Source: Ziziphus jujuba
Lineage: Eukaryota > Streptophyta > Magnoliopsida > Rosales > Rhamnaceae
DNA length: 64,000 nt
Reading direction: 5' to 3'
NCBI RefSeq assembly: GCF_031755915.1
Contig: NC_083388.1
Span: 29,618,001 to 29,682,000, forward strand
Positions 8,972 to 18,999 of the stretch are shown here, one piece after another. A program made the translations under genes and the position numbers. Within the stretch, counting starts at the first letter, position 1; the number at the start of each line of letters is the position of its first letter. A model generated the notes under the pieces. That model was given only the letters and a program-made list of their open reading frames with translations, was not told the origin of the DNA and ran no database searches.

Positions 8972-11625
8972 TAATAGACGATGCTTTTTCAAAAAAGCAT
9001 TGCCCTTTTTACCACATTTAGTGACCCTTTTTCATAAAAATGTCACCTATTCTGACATTTAGCGATGCTTTTGAAAAGTATGTTGTCCTAATATTTATCG
9101 ACACTTTAGAAAAGCGTTAATTATTTTAATATCTAGAAACGCTTAAAAAAAAAAAGTGTCGCTTATTTACATATTTAGTGATGCTTTTATAAAAAGAAAG
9201 CGTTGCCTTTTGTTTTGTTTTGTTTTTTGTTTTTTTTTTTTCCCCCAATTTGAAAGTTGCTTTTTAGTTTTCTCAAATTATGATTGTTTAATATCTAAAT
9301 TCATGCAAAATAATTAATAGACAACAACATTCAAATAAATATTTGCATAACAAACTAACATTTCAAATAAATGAAAGATTAAGTTATATAATAATTTTAT
9401 TATTTTAAAATTAATAATTTAATAGAAAGTTGATACATAGTTAATAGAAAGGAAATAAAAATATGATAAATTTAATTATTTTGAAAATTTTAATAGATAG
9501 TTAATAAAAATATGAATAAAAAATACTAAAATATTAATTAAATATATTAATTAGCAATATGAAGAAAATAATTAATCCTTTATTTAATTTATTTGTATTT
9601 CAATTTTAAATTAATTAATTTTTTTTATAATTTAGAAGCATTAAGTGATGCTTTTTACATCCAAAGTGTTAGCTCTTGTCTTAATTTTTGAAATTTTAAT
9701 TAATTTATGTTTTATTTGTATGTATATAAATATTAAATATATTAATTAGCAACATAAAACAAAATCATTAATCTATTCATTTAATTTATTGGTAATTCAA
9801 TTTAAAATTAATTATTTTTTAAATTATTAAAAATTTCACAAAATTAACTTTTTCATAATTTAAAACAATTAGATTACGCTTTTAATATAAAATGTGTCAC
9901 CTATTGCCTTAATTTTTGATATTTTAATTAAATTTATATTTTATTTATAGTGTTATAAACATTAATCGATAGTTAATAAAAATATGATAAATTTAATTAT
10001 TTTAAAAATGTTTAGGCGACACTTTTTATGATAAAAGCATTGCGTATATATTTGAATTTTTACTTTAATTTTTTACCCATGAAATGTACTGTTTAGAATA
10101 TGAATAAAATCTACTAAAATATTATAAATAAGTGGCAATTTACACAAAAATGAATAAATATTAAGCAAATTAATTTTTCTTTCAAATTTTAAAATCATTT
10201 GTATTTGTCTCCAATTTTTTAAAACCTCACCATTTGATATTTTAAAATCATCATTAATATTTAAAAAAAATATTGGGCGTGTTTTTCAATCCCCATCCCA
10301 AGTACAAGCCCTAAAAGATCTAAGCTTTGTCGTGCATTAAGAAGAGTTGAATAGTCGGGTTAGGTAGATTCTGTGGATTTCTTCTTTCTTTTTCCTCTGC
10401 CTCCGTTGGTGAACACATATTCACTAGTTTTTCTTCCATTTTGAATGGTGGCCATGCTAGGTTCATTAGTGGATTTCCTTTTTTAACCAATTTTCTTTTC
10501 TTTCTTATTGGATTGCTGGATTTCTTGGTTTGTTTATTGTTGGGTTTCTGTGTTGTACAGGTTGTAGGTGAAAAAAATTTTGATCATGGGTTTCTCTTCA
10601 AATTTAATCGGTGGGTTTTCTTAATCTTACTTGAGTTGATATTTTGTTTATGATTTTGCTTGGAATTGGGGTTTTTGTCGCGATTTTACTTAGAATTGGG
10701 ATTTTGTTCTTGCTTTTGCATCAAGTTGGGTTTTCAGTTTGATTTTGGTCACTCGTTGTGTAGTGGATTGGGTTAGGATGATGATCGAAGTTTACTGCAT
10801 TGGATGACCGACTGGGCCTCAAGTTGTGTTTGGGTTTGTTTATCAGATTGTGTCGGATTTCGCATCATTGGAAAAAGGTATGCTTAATTTTATTTTATTT
10901 TTGGTTGATAATATGAAATTGAATTATTATATGAGTTTGAGTTTCATATTTAAAGTCTTCTTATCTAATATTATATTTAAATTCATGTTTACAAATTTAG
11001 ACTTCTAAGCAGCCTATGAACATTAAACGTGGTTATTATATCATGATGATAATGAGGGATGTCATTAGAAGAAATGTACCTCGGCAAAACTTAGGAACAA
11101 TGGTAATTTCAACATTTTCATATATTTAATTGCTTTATAATAATTAATATTTAATTATTTTATGTATGTGTTAATAATTTTTTGACATAATTTTTTGATG
11201 TGCAGTATGAGGGTGTAACTTGGTCTCAAGATGATGTCAACCAGTTTAGAGCTGAATGGGCATCAATTATGATCTCAAGCTTTTCATCTCAATGAGTATA
11301 ATAATGTAATTGATTTTGTTTGTATATAACAATATAAAATATTTGGCCAATTTGTAAAAGTATTACATGAGTTAATATTTAATTTAATTTGAAATATTAT
11401 TTTGTTATGTAAATATTTATTTTAATTTTGTTGTATATTAAATATTTTGTATAAAACTTTATTAAACAATCTGAATTTGACAAAACTAAAAGCACCATTC
11501 AACAAAAAAAAAAAAAAAAAAGGGAAAAGGTGATGCTTTTTGAAAAAGCATCATCAAAAGGGAGAAAAGCCAACGCTTTGTAGTAAAACCATTGACTATT
11601 GTTAGGGTCCTTATATGTCAAAACT
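8972..11625 (+). mobile_element. CACTA-like element, degenerate, with subterminal repeats
   Basis: Both flanks of this AT-rich stretch carry many short copies of a motif like GTGATGCTTTT and its partner AAAAGCGTTGC, in both orientations: at 8978-9215 on the left, around 9640, 9870 and 10015 inside, and at 11530-11590 on the right. Such clustered subterminal repeats in inverted pairs are typical of plant CACTA transposons. A fragment resembling a Ulp1 protease tail lies inside, which also occurs in some plant CACTA elements. I could not find clean CACTA termini or a 3-bp target duplication, so the borders are approximate and the element looks truncated. Confidence 0.5.
11001..11295 (+). pseudogene. 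Ulp1-type cysteine protease C-terminal fragment, two exons
   Basis: Exon 1 (about 11001-11102) encodes QPMNIKRGYYIMMIMRDVI. A GT...AG intron follows at 11103-11205 in phase 0. Exon 2 (11206-11295) encodes YEGVTWSQDDVNQFRAEWAS and ends with TGA at 11293-11295. The GYY-M--MRD pattern followed by an acidic stretch ending RAEWA resembles the end of Ulp1/C48 protease-like proteins found in plant transposons. In that family the residue before GYY is the catalytic Cys; here it is Arg, so this copy would be inactive. Upstream exons with the His and Asp residues were not recognised. The host-gene alternative is less likely given the surrounding subterminal repeats. Confidence 0.5.
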
Positions 11626-11758
11626 ACATATCTACATATATTTATATATAGAAATTTGTGCTATTCCCACGCATTGTGCATGAGTTAGGCACTTCACATA
11701 CAGCTATAAATAAGTGGAAGCACAAGTAATTGGGCATTAATTACTATATCAATATCTT

Positions 11759-11765
11759 ACACACA

Positions 11766-11805
<40 letters not shown>

Positions 11806-11814
11806 TACATACAC
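11759..11814 (+). repeat. (AC)n/(ATAC)n microsatellite
   Basis: A run of AC units with two AT interruptions continues into ATAC units. A separate (CATA)n run lies at about 12278-12298. Confidence 0.95.
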
Positions 11815-11989
11815 CCATATATATATTAATGTATATGCTTAAAAAATAAAAATAAAAACTCTAGATCCGGCCCAGTGTCTAGGTAATTAATTCATTTAAG
11901 CAAAATTTCCACACCTACCATATATCATTGCTTAAATTTATAATACAAAAAAATATTCCATTATTTTAAATAGGTCATTATAATTGTTA

Positions 11990-12360
11990 CATTGATTTTT
12001 ATATGGTTTTGTTAAATTTAAAATATATGGTTTTAATTTTTATTTTTCGTTGCGATCAATTGTTGTATTTTACAATTTTTTCTTGCAAATTTTTATTTAA
12101 AAAAAATAAAAAATCTTGGCCTGCAAGGCTTTGCCCTTGGTTACATACCTAAGAAGAATTGGTTCTCTAAGTATTTGCATGCCAAATAATAAGACTATTT
12201 AATAATGTTTCATTTGAAAGACTATACCATATCATAAAAGTAACATGAAGTTGTCGTATCATAAACTGTAATGGTACCATACATACATACATACATATTC
12301 ATTGTTACTGCATTAGCTAGGAAGCCTCAACATATGATAAAGTTAACATAAAAGGCCATG
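11990..12360 (+). repeat. Diverged direct repeat, left copy
   Basis: This stretch matches 26325-26675 in the same orientation. Shared landmarks include GCCTGCAAGGCTT, CATTTGAAAGACTATA, CATATCATAAAAGTAACATG and TAGGAAGCCTCAACATA. The copies differ by substitutions and small indels. The family is not recognised. Confidence 0.75.
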
Positions 12361-12913
12361 ATAATATGCATACCATGGCATTTTATATTATTTTTAAACA
12401 AAAATTATACATGTTGTAAATAAAAATATGCTAAAATAATATATTCCTTACTCAATTATATACATATATACATTGGTTCAGTGGCTATAAATTATTCATC
12501 TTAGTTATTAAAAAAAGAAATGATCTATATGTCTTTCATAAAAAAAAAACCAACTATAAAAAACGTAAAGAAAAAAAATGATCTATACGTATTTTTTAAC
12601 AAAGAACCAACTATAAAAAATGTACAGAAGATATATTTCATTTTTTTAATAATTTTTTTCATATCTAAAATTAGATACAATACTTTTTGAAGTGACGGTT
12701 GTACGGTAAAATAATTTAATTACTTTGTATAAGTTTTTGAGATGGTTGCATCGACAAATTAGCTAATAAAATATGATATTAAGATTAATTAAATTGAAAC
12801 ATTAAGTTATAATTAGTACCAGAGGAGCAGTAGAGTGCATGGATGTCAGGTGTCCTGAGTAATGTCCAAGAAAATATGTTAAAATTATGGAGTGCCAGAG
12901 GAACAGTGGAGTG

Positions 12914-13089
12914 TGATAGAATATTATAACCAATATATTGTTGGTATTATATTATCTACTCCTTGTTTTTAGGTTGAGTTGTTTGTGTATAGCTTTTCAG
13001 TTGTAACAATCTGTAACAATAGTCTTTTGCAACCTATATATATACTGTTATTAAGATCAAGCTTTTTCCAATATATAACTTGTATTATA
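12914..13089 (+). repeat. 5' LTR of the short-LTR copia element
   Basis: It runs from TGATAGAAT to GTATTATA and is matched by 25306-25491. The GAGTG duplication lies immediately to its left. The 3' end lacks a canonical CA and ends in TA in both copies. Confidence 0.88.
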
Positions 13090-13090
13090 T

Positions 13091-13106
13091 TGTATCAGAG
13101 TCCCAT
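13091..13106 (+). other. Primer-binding site of the copia element
   Basis: TGTATCAGAGTCCCAT begins two bases after the LTR end. It is close to TGGTATCAGAGCC, the complement of initiator tRNA-Met, with one internal difference. Confidence 0.75.
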
Positions 13107-13113
13107 TACTCAC

Positions 13114-14166
13114 ATGAGTTCTTCTTTTCAATACCAATCTGTCTCTAGGTGATGATGAGCATATGCTGTATATTCTGAATGGATTGTCCAGTGAATATGA
13201 AAACATCTCGGCTGCATGCTAGTTACAAAAAGAGGCTCAATCCTCAATTTGAGGACACAACCATCACTGCTGACACAGTAAATAGATCTTATAGTCACAA
13301 TTCAGCCAAAGGATCCAAGGTTACAAACCCTCAAAGTCACTCATATGGCTATGATATGAATCAATCCAAGCGGTTTGCTACTTCTTCTCAAAATCTATCA
13401 ATGCAACAGAATTGCTCCACCAATCAAAGCAGTAACTACAAAGGCAGGTGTCAACTATGCTCCACTCAAGGACAATTGACCATGTTTTGTCCTCTTTTAT
13501 GCCAGTATGGGACCTATACCCTCAGCAACAGCAGTCTTTCCCTCGACCTCCTCCACTTACGTTTCACACAGGTTCCATTCTTGGCAACCCGACACAACCA
13601 CCACTCAATAACACTTCCTAGCTTATGGAATTTGGAGCATTTCATCATGTTACCACCTACTTAGCTAACCTCTCCATGCACTCAGAATATGATGATATAG
13701 ATGATATAGCCATTGGAAATGGTAACAAACTTTCTATTACCCACACTAGTTTCACAAGTCTTCCATTACAATCTAACTCTTTTATGTTAAAAGATGTTCT
13801 CTGTGTTCCTCAGATGAAAAGGAATCTCTTGTCTATTTAAAATTCTGTAAAACTAACAACACTTCTACTGAATTCTTACCCCATTATTTTTTTTGTGAAG
13901 GATCTATAGACAGGAACAGTACTTTTCTAAGGACCACTTAATGGAGCTACTTATGAATGGCCAATGTATTCGGTGTCAATGTCCTCTTTATCTGTCTTTA
14001 CAAGTGTCAAAACTGGTATTCATGGATGGCAACAAAGGCTAGGTCATCCTCGAGTCAAGTAATTTGCCATATTTTATCCCATTTTTCTGTTCCAGTTTCA
14101 TCAATGGGCAGCTTCAATTATGATCCATGCAAATAAGTCACATAGAGTTCCATTTTGTACATCCTT
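13114..14166 (+). pseudogene. Copia gag, protease and integrase N terminus, decayed
   Basis: After a short Met-start the gag N terminus is missing: the sequence jumps to the late gag motif EHMLYILNGLSSEYENI near 13150. A damaged zinc knuckle (RCQLCSTQGQLTMFCP, last ligands altered) lies near 13450-13495. The protease region near 13625 reads MEFGAFHHVT where copia proteases have a catalytic Asp-Ser-Gly, so that Asp is lost. Integrase begins with WQQRLGHP near 14030 and continues to NKSHRVPFC, where the Ty3 element is inserted. Several frameshifts and stops occur. Confidence 0.8.
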
Positions 14167-14853
14167 TGATGTGATTCTGCCTGAGCCCGTTCAACCGATA
14201 ACCCGCTAGGGTGCTAACCCGGCACGGATGAAGACTAGGCCAATCACAAGAGCTCAAATTAAAAGATTTAAGGACAACCTGGGAGTATTTATATAGGGGG
14301 TAATCAATCTCAACAGAGCTTGTCCATACTTGAAGATACAAAGCCTATTCTAAGCATCCAAGTGGTGGAAGCCGTTACGGACCTGGGTAGCAGTTTTGGT
14401 GCAAATATGGACAACGGGCAGCATGAAATGGTTCCAACTCCTTATGGATTCAATACATATGTCTAAGAGGATATGGAATCATGTCAAGCCAGCTTCAAAG
14501 GCATTCAAAAAGGGGTTGTATGGACAGCTCCAAATTTGGCCTATTTTTTACTGTATTTTGTGCTGGCTTTACTGTATTGCTGAGTTGGCTTTTTCTTCCT
14601 CTGGGAATTCATATTCAGCTTAGTTGACATCCTAAAAAGCATATTCAAGCTGATTTGGAGCTCAATTTGTTCAAAGATTGGTCAAAGTCAACTTAGTCAA
14701 AAAACTAGTATTATAGTTTCATAATTTGATTCTACTTTTTGTTTTAGGAAATTACCATTACTTTTTAGTTTTTATTTATTTATTTTCTGGAAAAATAACT
14801 TTAGGAAAGTTATTATTTTATTATTTTCATTGTAAATTAATTAATTCCTAATT
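14167..14853 (+). repeat. 5' LTR of the nested Ty3 element, first part
   Basis: It starts TGATGTGATTCT and follows the family LTR to CCTAATT, where viral sequence begins. It contains the LTR-encoded pol C-terminal codons. Confidence 0.9.
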
Positions 14854-15935
14854 TCATATTGTAAATCCATTTTCCTACCATTGGCAGAATTTAATTTTTC
14901 TTTTGTTTTGGAATAATATTGATTAGGGATAAGACTTTCATGAATGCAATTTAAATCTGCACCTGAATCTAAAAGTGCAATTGTTGTTAATTGAAAATCT
15001 TTTATGAGTAAGGTGATTTTAATATGCCATTTTCTGAGTTTGATTTTTTGAATTGAAGCTATACAATTATGATGGGAAGATCCTTCTTCCTGTTCATCAG
15101 GTTGACTAGGATGGGGGTTATCCTGAATGAATTGTAATCGATGTTTGATTAAATGATTTTCCATTTGTAATTCTTTAATTTCAAACTTGATTGTTTTAAT
15201 TTCTGTTTGTAATTCTTGAACAGTTATGGGTTTATTTTTGGATTTATTAAATGTTTGCAAAGCTTCTGTTAAACATATTTTTTGAGTACTCTTATGATGT
15301 TGATTTGTTTCTTTGTGATTATCAGTGATTATCCTTTTATATTTTTTCATATATTCTATTCTTTCATCAGGGTTTTCTAATTTACTAAGTAATTCTAAAA
15401 TGATATCTTCATCTTCTGTAGAAGTAGTTAAGACACTAAGTGATTGATTACAACAGGTATCTAGACAACAAGCATCTAAACATCCTAAAGTAATTTTAGG
15501 GTTATCTGTGTCACTAGTTGATTTAGTGTGAATACTTGATTCGTTAGAACTTGATTCAGTGTAAATATTGTTTTCACTATGTTCACTATCTGTGTTGTGT
15601 ATACCTAAAACATTGATTAAGTTTTGTTTTTGATCTTCTCGTATTTCTAATTGTTTGATTGTTTGCTTAGCTTTGCAGTTATTAGCAAAATGACCAAATT
15701 TATGACATTTAAAACATTTAATTTTAGTATTACCTTTTGAATCTTTTTTATGTTTAGTTGATTTATAGAATTTATCAGGATTAGGTTTATTGAACCTATG
15801 AGACTTATAATAAGGTTTAGAATTTGAATATTTATGATGTCTAAGAGTGTTCTTATATGATTTGTTTTTGATTTTGTTTTGCCTAGAGGGTGCTATAGTA
15901 GATAGACCATATTGTTGACAAAAGTTTCCTAATTC
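14854..15935 (-). pseudogene. Caulimovirid zinc knuckle and protease start
   Basis: A basic Lys/Tyr-rich stretch leads to a CCHC knuckle, CFKCHKFGHFANNC, near 15690-15730. An acidic Ser/Thr-rich spacer with Cys pairs follows, then a coiled-coil-like segment, then the protease motif LLDSGADLNCI near 14940-14970. The sequence is cut at 14854 about 35 codons after the catalytic Asp, so no complete protease and no RT are present. Confidence 0.62.
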
Positions 15936-16546
15936 TTATTTAGTTTTCTTTTTATCATTATTTAGTTGATTAGCTATTTTCATATCAGTGCACATTTTTA
16001 ATCCTTCTTTTTTGATGATTGAGACTATATCGCCATAAGTTAATGAATCGTAATCTATGTGACCACTATCATTACTTAAGACATTTCTGATTTTTCTAGC
16101 AAATAATTGGGGTAAACCATTAATAAATTTTTCTTTCCAAAAAGGTTGATTACTATCATCTCTCATCATGATTCCAGTGGTAAATGTTTGGACATACCAT
16201 TCGAAATCACTAAGAGTGGGACAGTGTAAATTGGTTAATTGACTATGAATTCGTTCTGTGACAGCTGTAGGGGTTCCTATAAAATGTCTAATTATTGTGG
16301 CTAACAAGGTATTGACGCCATCTGGGACACCTTGACCTATTGATTCATCAAATATGGGGAATCCTTCTTCATCTAATTTAACAGCATGAATGATCTCTGA
16401 TTTAGATTGATCTGTTAAATGTTTTTCCCACCAGTAGTGTAAGGTACCGGTAAAACCTGTGACTAGTAATTCAACAATTTCAGGTTGGGAAAGGTTTTGA
16501 TTAGTAAAATAAATGTTAGCAACCATGGACATGTGGTGTAATTTGT
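15936..16546 (-). pseudogene. Caulimovirid coat-protein-like segment
   Basis: This block carries the helical-core type sequence with VTGFTGTLHYWWEKHL and DFEWYVQTFTTGI, seen in plant pararetroviral and related plant-genome polyproteins. It ends in a Lys-rich tail at a stop at 15936. The next block is in another frame. Confidence 0.6.
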
Positions 16547-17719
16547 TTAATATTTCTTGTTTAATAATTTATCAGAACTAACAGAGAATTGATTTTTAGA
16601 GGTGGATTCTTGAAATTCAGGGGGTAATGGGTTATTATTCCATTGTTTAAAAGTATTAAATCTTGGTTTTTGATTTCTAAGCCTATTAATATGATTATCC
16701 AAGGAAGATTGATTTGATTCTGTATCAGAAGAAGATTTATTGTTGATGGTAGCTAAATTTGAAGAAGAGGTTTCATTTTTGGAAGTTTTTAATTGTAATT
16801 CTTTTAAGAGTTGACTCAATTGATTTGTTTTGGTTGGAAGAGTTGGAACTTTTGTAATATCTGGAAATTTTATTAGTGGTTGAGGTTTAATGTCTTCTTT
16901 AGAGGAATTATCAATTTTAGTTTCTATTTTATCTAATTGTTTACCTATAGTAATAAGGCTTTGATTTGTGTAATTATTTTGTTCAATGACTTTCCTAGTT
17001 TCATTAATTAAATCGTTATTTTCATTTGTGGAAGTTTTAAAGGGTGAAGCTATGACCTGATTATTTAAATGGGGAATGATTATTTTTTCAACTGGAGGAT
17101 GACTAGACAGGACTGTGGATTTATCTGATTTAATCCATTTTTCTTTTGTTAAAGTTTTTAAATTGTTTAAGGGATAATAAAATTTTTCAAGAAAATCGAA
17201 AAATTTAATATCAAATTTAAGTTGTAACATTGTTTGTTTCCAAGTTTGCCAAATTTCTTCTTTTTGATCTCTAGTATGTGATTGTCTATATTTGATTAGT
17301 TTATCGTGATTTTTATCGGACATCATTTCTTGATTTAATTGTTTCCAGTGTGGTTTAAATGGTGTATCTAAGGTGTTTAATTGGGGATCTATAAAATCTG
17401 AGGCTGTGGGTGACTGTGTGGATTGGATTTCCTCATCACTGTAACGAGGTTGACTAACTTGTCCAGTGTGGTGAATTGATTTTAATCTAAGATTTTTAAG
17501 TTCATTTTCTAATCTTAGTTTGTGTAGTTGTTGTTCTAATTCTTGAATTTTAATTCTTTGTAAATCTTTTTCTATTTCATGATCTCTTCGAGATATACTA
17601 TCAGAAGAGACGGACTCGATGATTGGTTGATTAAGGGATCTTCGGGAGGAGGTTTCTCCTAAGGGTTGATTAGATCTAGGATTTCTATCAAAGGAGATTC
17701 GAACTGATCCATCATCAGA
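16547..17719 (-). pseudogene. Caulimovirid polyprotein, part between movement and coat domains
   Basis: The frame is open from the edge of the insertion at 17719 down to the stop at 16547, about 390 codons. It begins with a GSVRISFDRN segment of the kind found after the movement domain, has a Gln/Leu/Lys-rich coiled-coil-like stretch near 17480-17580, and a conserved-looking KEEIWQTWKQTM near 17260. The remainder is Ser/Asn/Gln-rich. A frameshift near 16545 separates it from the coat-like block. Confidence 0.6.
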
Positions 17720-17959
17720 TTGTGAGATTAATTATCTCTTTGTTCTTTGAGAACACCTAAAACACCATTAGAGAATTGGTTGTTTTAACTTGACTTATCA
17801 ATAGGTTTTCCATCCCCTATTGTGGCGTCTACATTATACCAAGGTTTCTAACCACAGGTTGGTTAGGGGTTGAGGTCCATTCCATTAGAACTTGAACTTA
17901 ATTGAGATCCGGGCTAATACAATACGGGTTTAGGAGCAGGTCGTCCTAGGTTCGTATCA
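17720..17959 (+). repeat. 5' LTR of the nested Ty3 element, second part
   Basis: LTR sequence resumes at TTGTGAGATTAATTATC and ends TTCGTATCA at 17959. Confidence 0.9.
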
Positions 17960-18999
17960 TTTGGTATCAGAGACAAATTTTGTTCAGGTTTGATCTATTG
18001 TTATTTGGTTTATTTGATTTTGTGTTACTCTGCAATTTTAGCATTAGGTTAAGGTTGCATCCATCCCATGCACATTCTACATCTTAAAAAAAAACAAAAA
18101 AAAAAAAAATCATTCCTAGTTGAATTAGGATTTCCTAGTTTAACCGTATTTTTTGTTTGCGGCAGCATTTAAAAAACAAGAAAAAAAAAACTGCACATTT
18201 ATGTTTATTTGGAGGCCACGGGTTTGGTGAATTTTTGGAGTTGGAATTGCAAATTTGTTGTTTATTCTTGCTACTTTAGTTGTGTTTGATATTCAGTGAG
18301 TGAAAAAAAAAAGAAAAAAAGAAAAGAAAGCCGAATATAAAAAAAAATACATATACCGGTTTGTTGAAAATTGTTGTTGAAGTTTGTTGCTGGAAATTTC
18401 TTGTAACTGCTGCTTTGTTGATTATTTATTCCATATTTGGGGTTTCTGGAGAGTTATTTTTGCTACTAGATATTGGAGTTTGAGTGCTAAATTATTTGGA
18501 TTAAAATTAGTTAAAGGATTTGGTACAAAACTTGAATTACAAGAACAACAACCAACACTTTTCTATATTTTTGTTCTCTTTGATTCTTGTTCGTATTTGA
18601 ATTTCTTTTTCTAGAACCTTATTCTTGAACTCATAATATATTACTATGTGGTCCAGTTCTTCAAAATTCCAAAGTTTTCTCATTAATTTGCTTCATTTTG
18701 TCTAGAAAAAATCGAAAATAGGTATTTTCATTCCGTTTGGTATTTGTTTAATTTTGCTTACTGTTTTGTTGATAAGTTTAATTAAAACATAGTAGTGATC
18801 TAATTTCTGTTTTGTGGGTGTTTTAGTTAGAACTTTGAGATAATTCATTGAGTGAAAAAAGGCAAGAGTGTGTGAGCTTAAAAGAGGCTAAAAGCCGAAA
18901 CTAGTGTGCAGATACGAGTGTCGAGACCTTGTTTGAGTGAAACACGTGAGGGAGTGAATATTGTGAGGATTTATTTTATTTTTGCAGTATTTTACTAAC
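17960..18999 (+). other. Primer site and leader of the nested Ty3 element
   Basis: TTTGGTATCAGAGAC begins at the first base after the LTR and fits the tRNA-Met primer site with one change near its end. The leader runs to the gag Met at 19000. It includes A-rich tracts and a 76-residue open frame (18384-18614) shared with other leaders. Confidence 0.8.

Larger units (their letters stand above)
11626..12908. other. Non-coding AT-rich DNA with a repeat shared with 25.5-26.7 kb
   Basis: No gene is visible. A TATAAATA at 11704 lies 60 bases before an AC microsatellite and looks promoter-like, but no frame follows it. The part from about 11930 onward is a diverged direct copy of sequence on the far side of the copia insertion. 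Confidence 0.6.
14854..17719 (-). mobile_element. Endogenous caulimovirid (pararetrovirus) fragment
   Basis: About 2.87 kb of viral-type coding sequence interrupts the LTR. On the - strand it reads from the region that follows the movement protein in such viruses, through a coat-protein-like segment and a zinc knuckle, to the start of an aspartic protease; RT is absent. Both ends are abrupt and lie inside coding sequence. The 3' LTR of the host element lacks this piece, so it arrived after the element integrated. About 185 bp of LTR (the part equivalent to 51960-52144) is missing at the site. A petuvirus-like or other plant-genome caulimovirid is likely; genus is not resolved. Confidence 0.7.

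Noticed and set aside
10441..10653. 70-codon hydrophobic frame in the CACTA-like region
   Set aside because: It comes from T-rich sequence, has no family resemblance, and lies where introns or untranslated DNA are expected.
11695..11720. TATAAATA as promoter of a host gene
   Set aside because: No coding sequence or splice pattern follows; the next 1.2 kb is non-coding repeat.
11759..11814. Regular short repeats as a possible CRISPR-like array
   Set aside because: These are simple AC/ATAC microsatellites without spacers; the DNA is plant nuclear.
14854..17719. Viral fragment as an intact virus able to be expressed
   Set aside because: It lacks movement domain, RT and RNase H and any complete protease, has two frameshifts, and has no viral leader or tRNA primer site.
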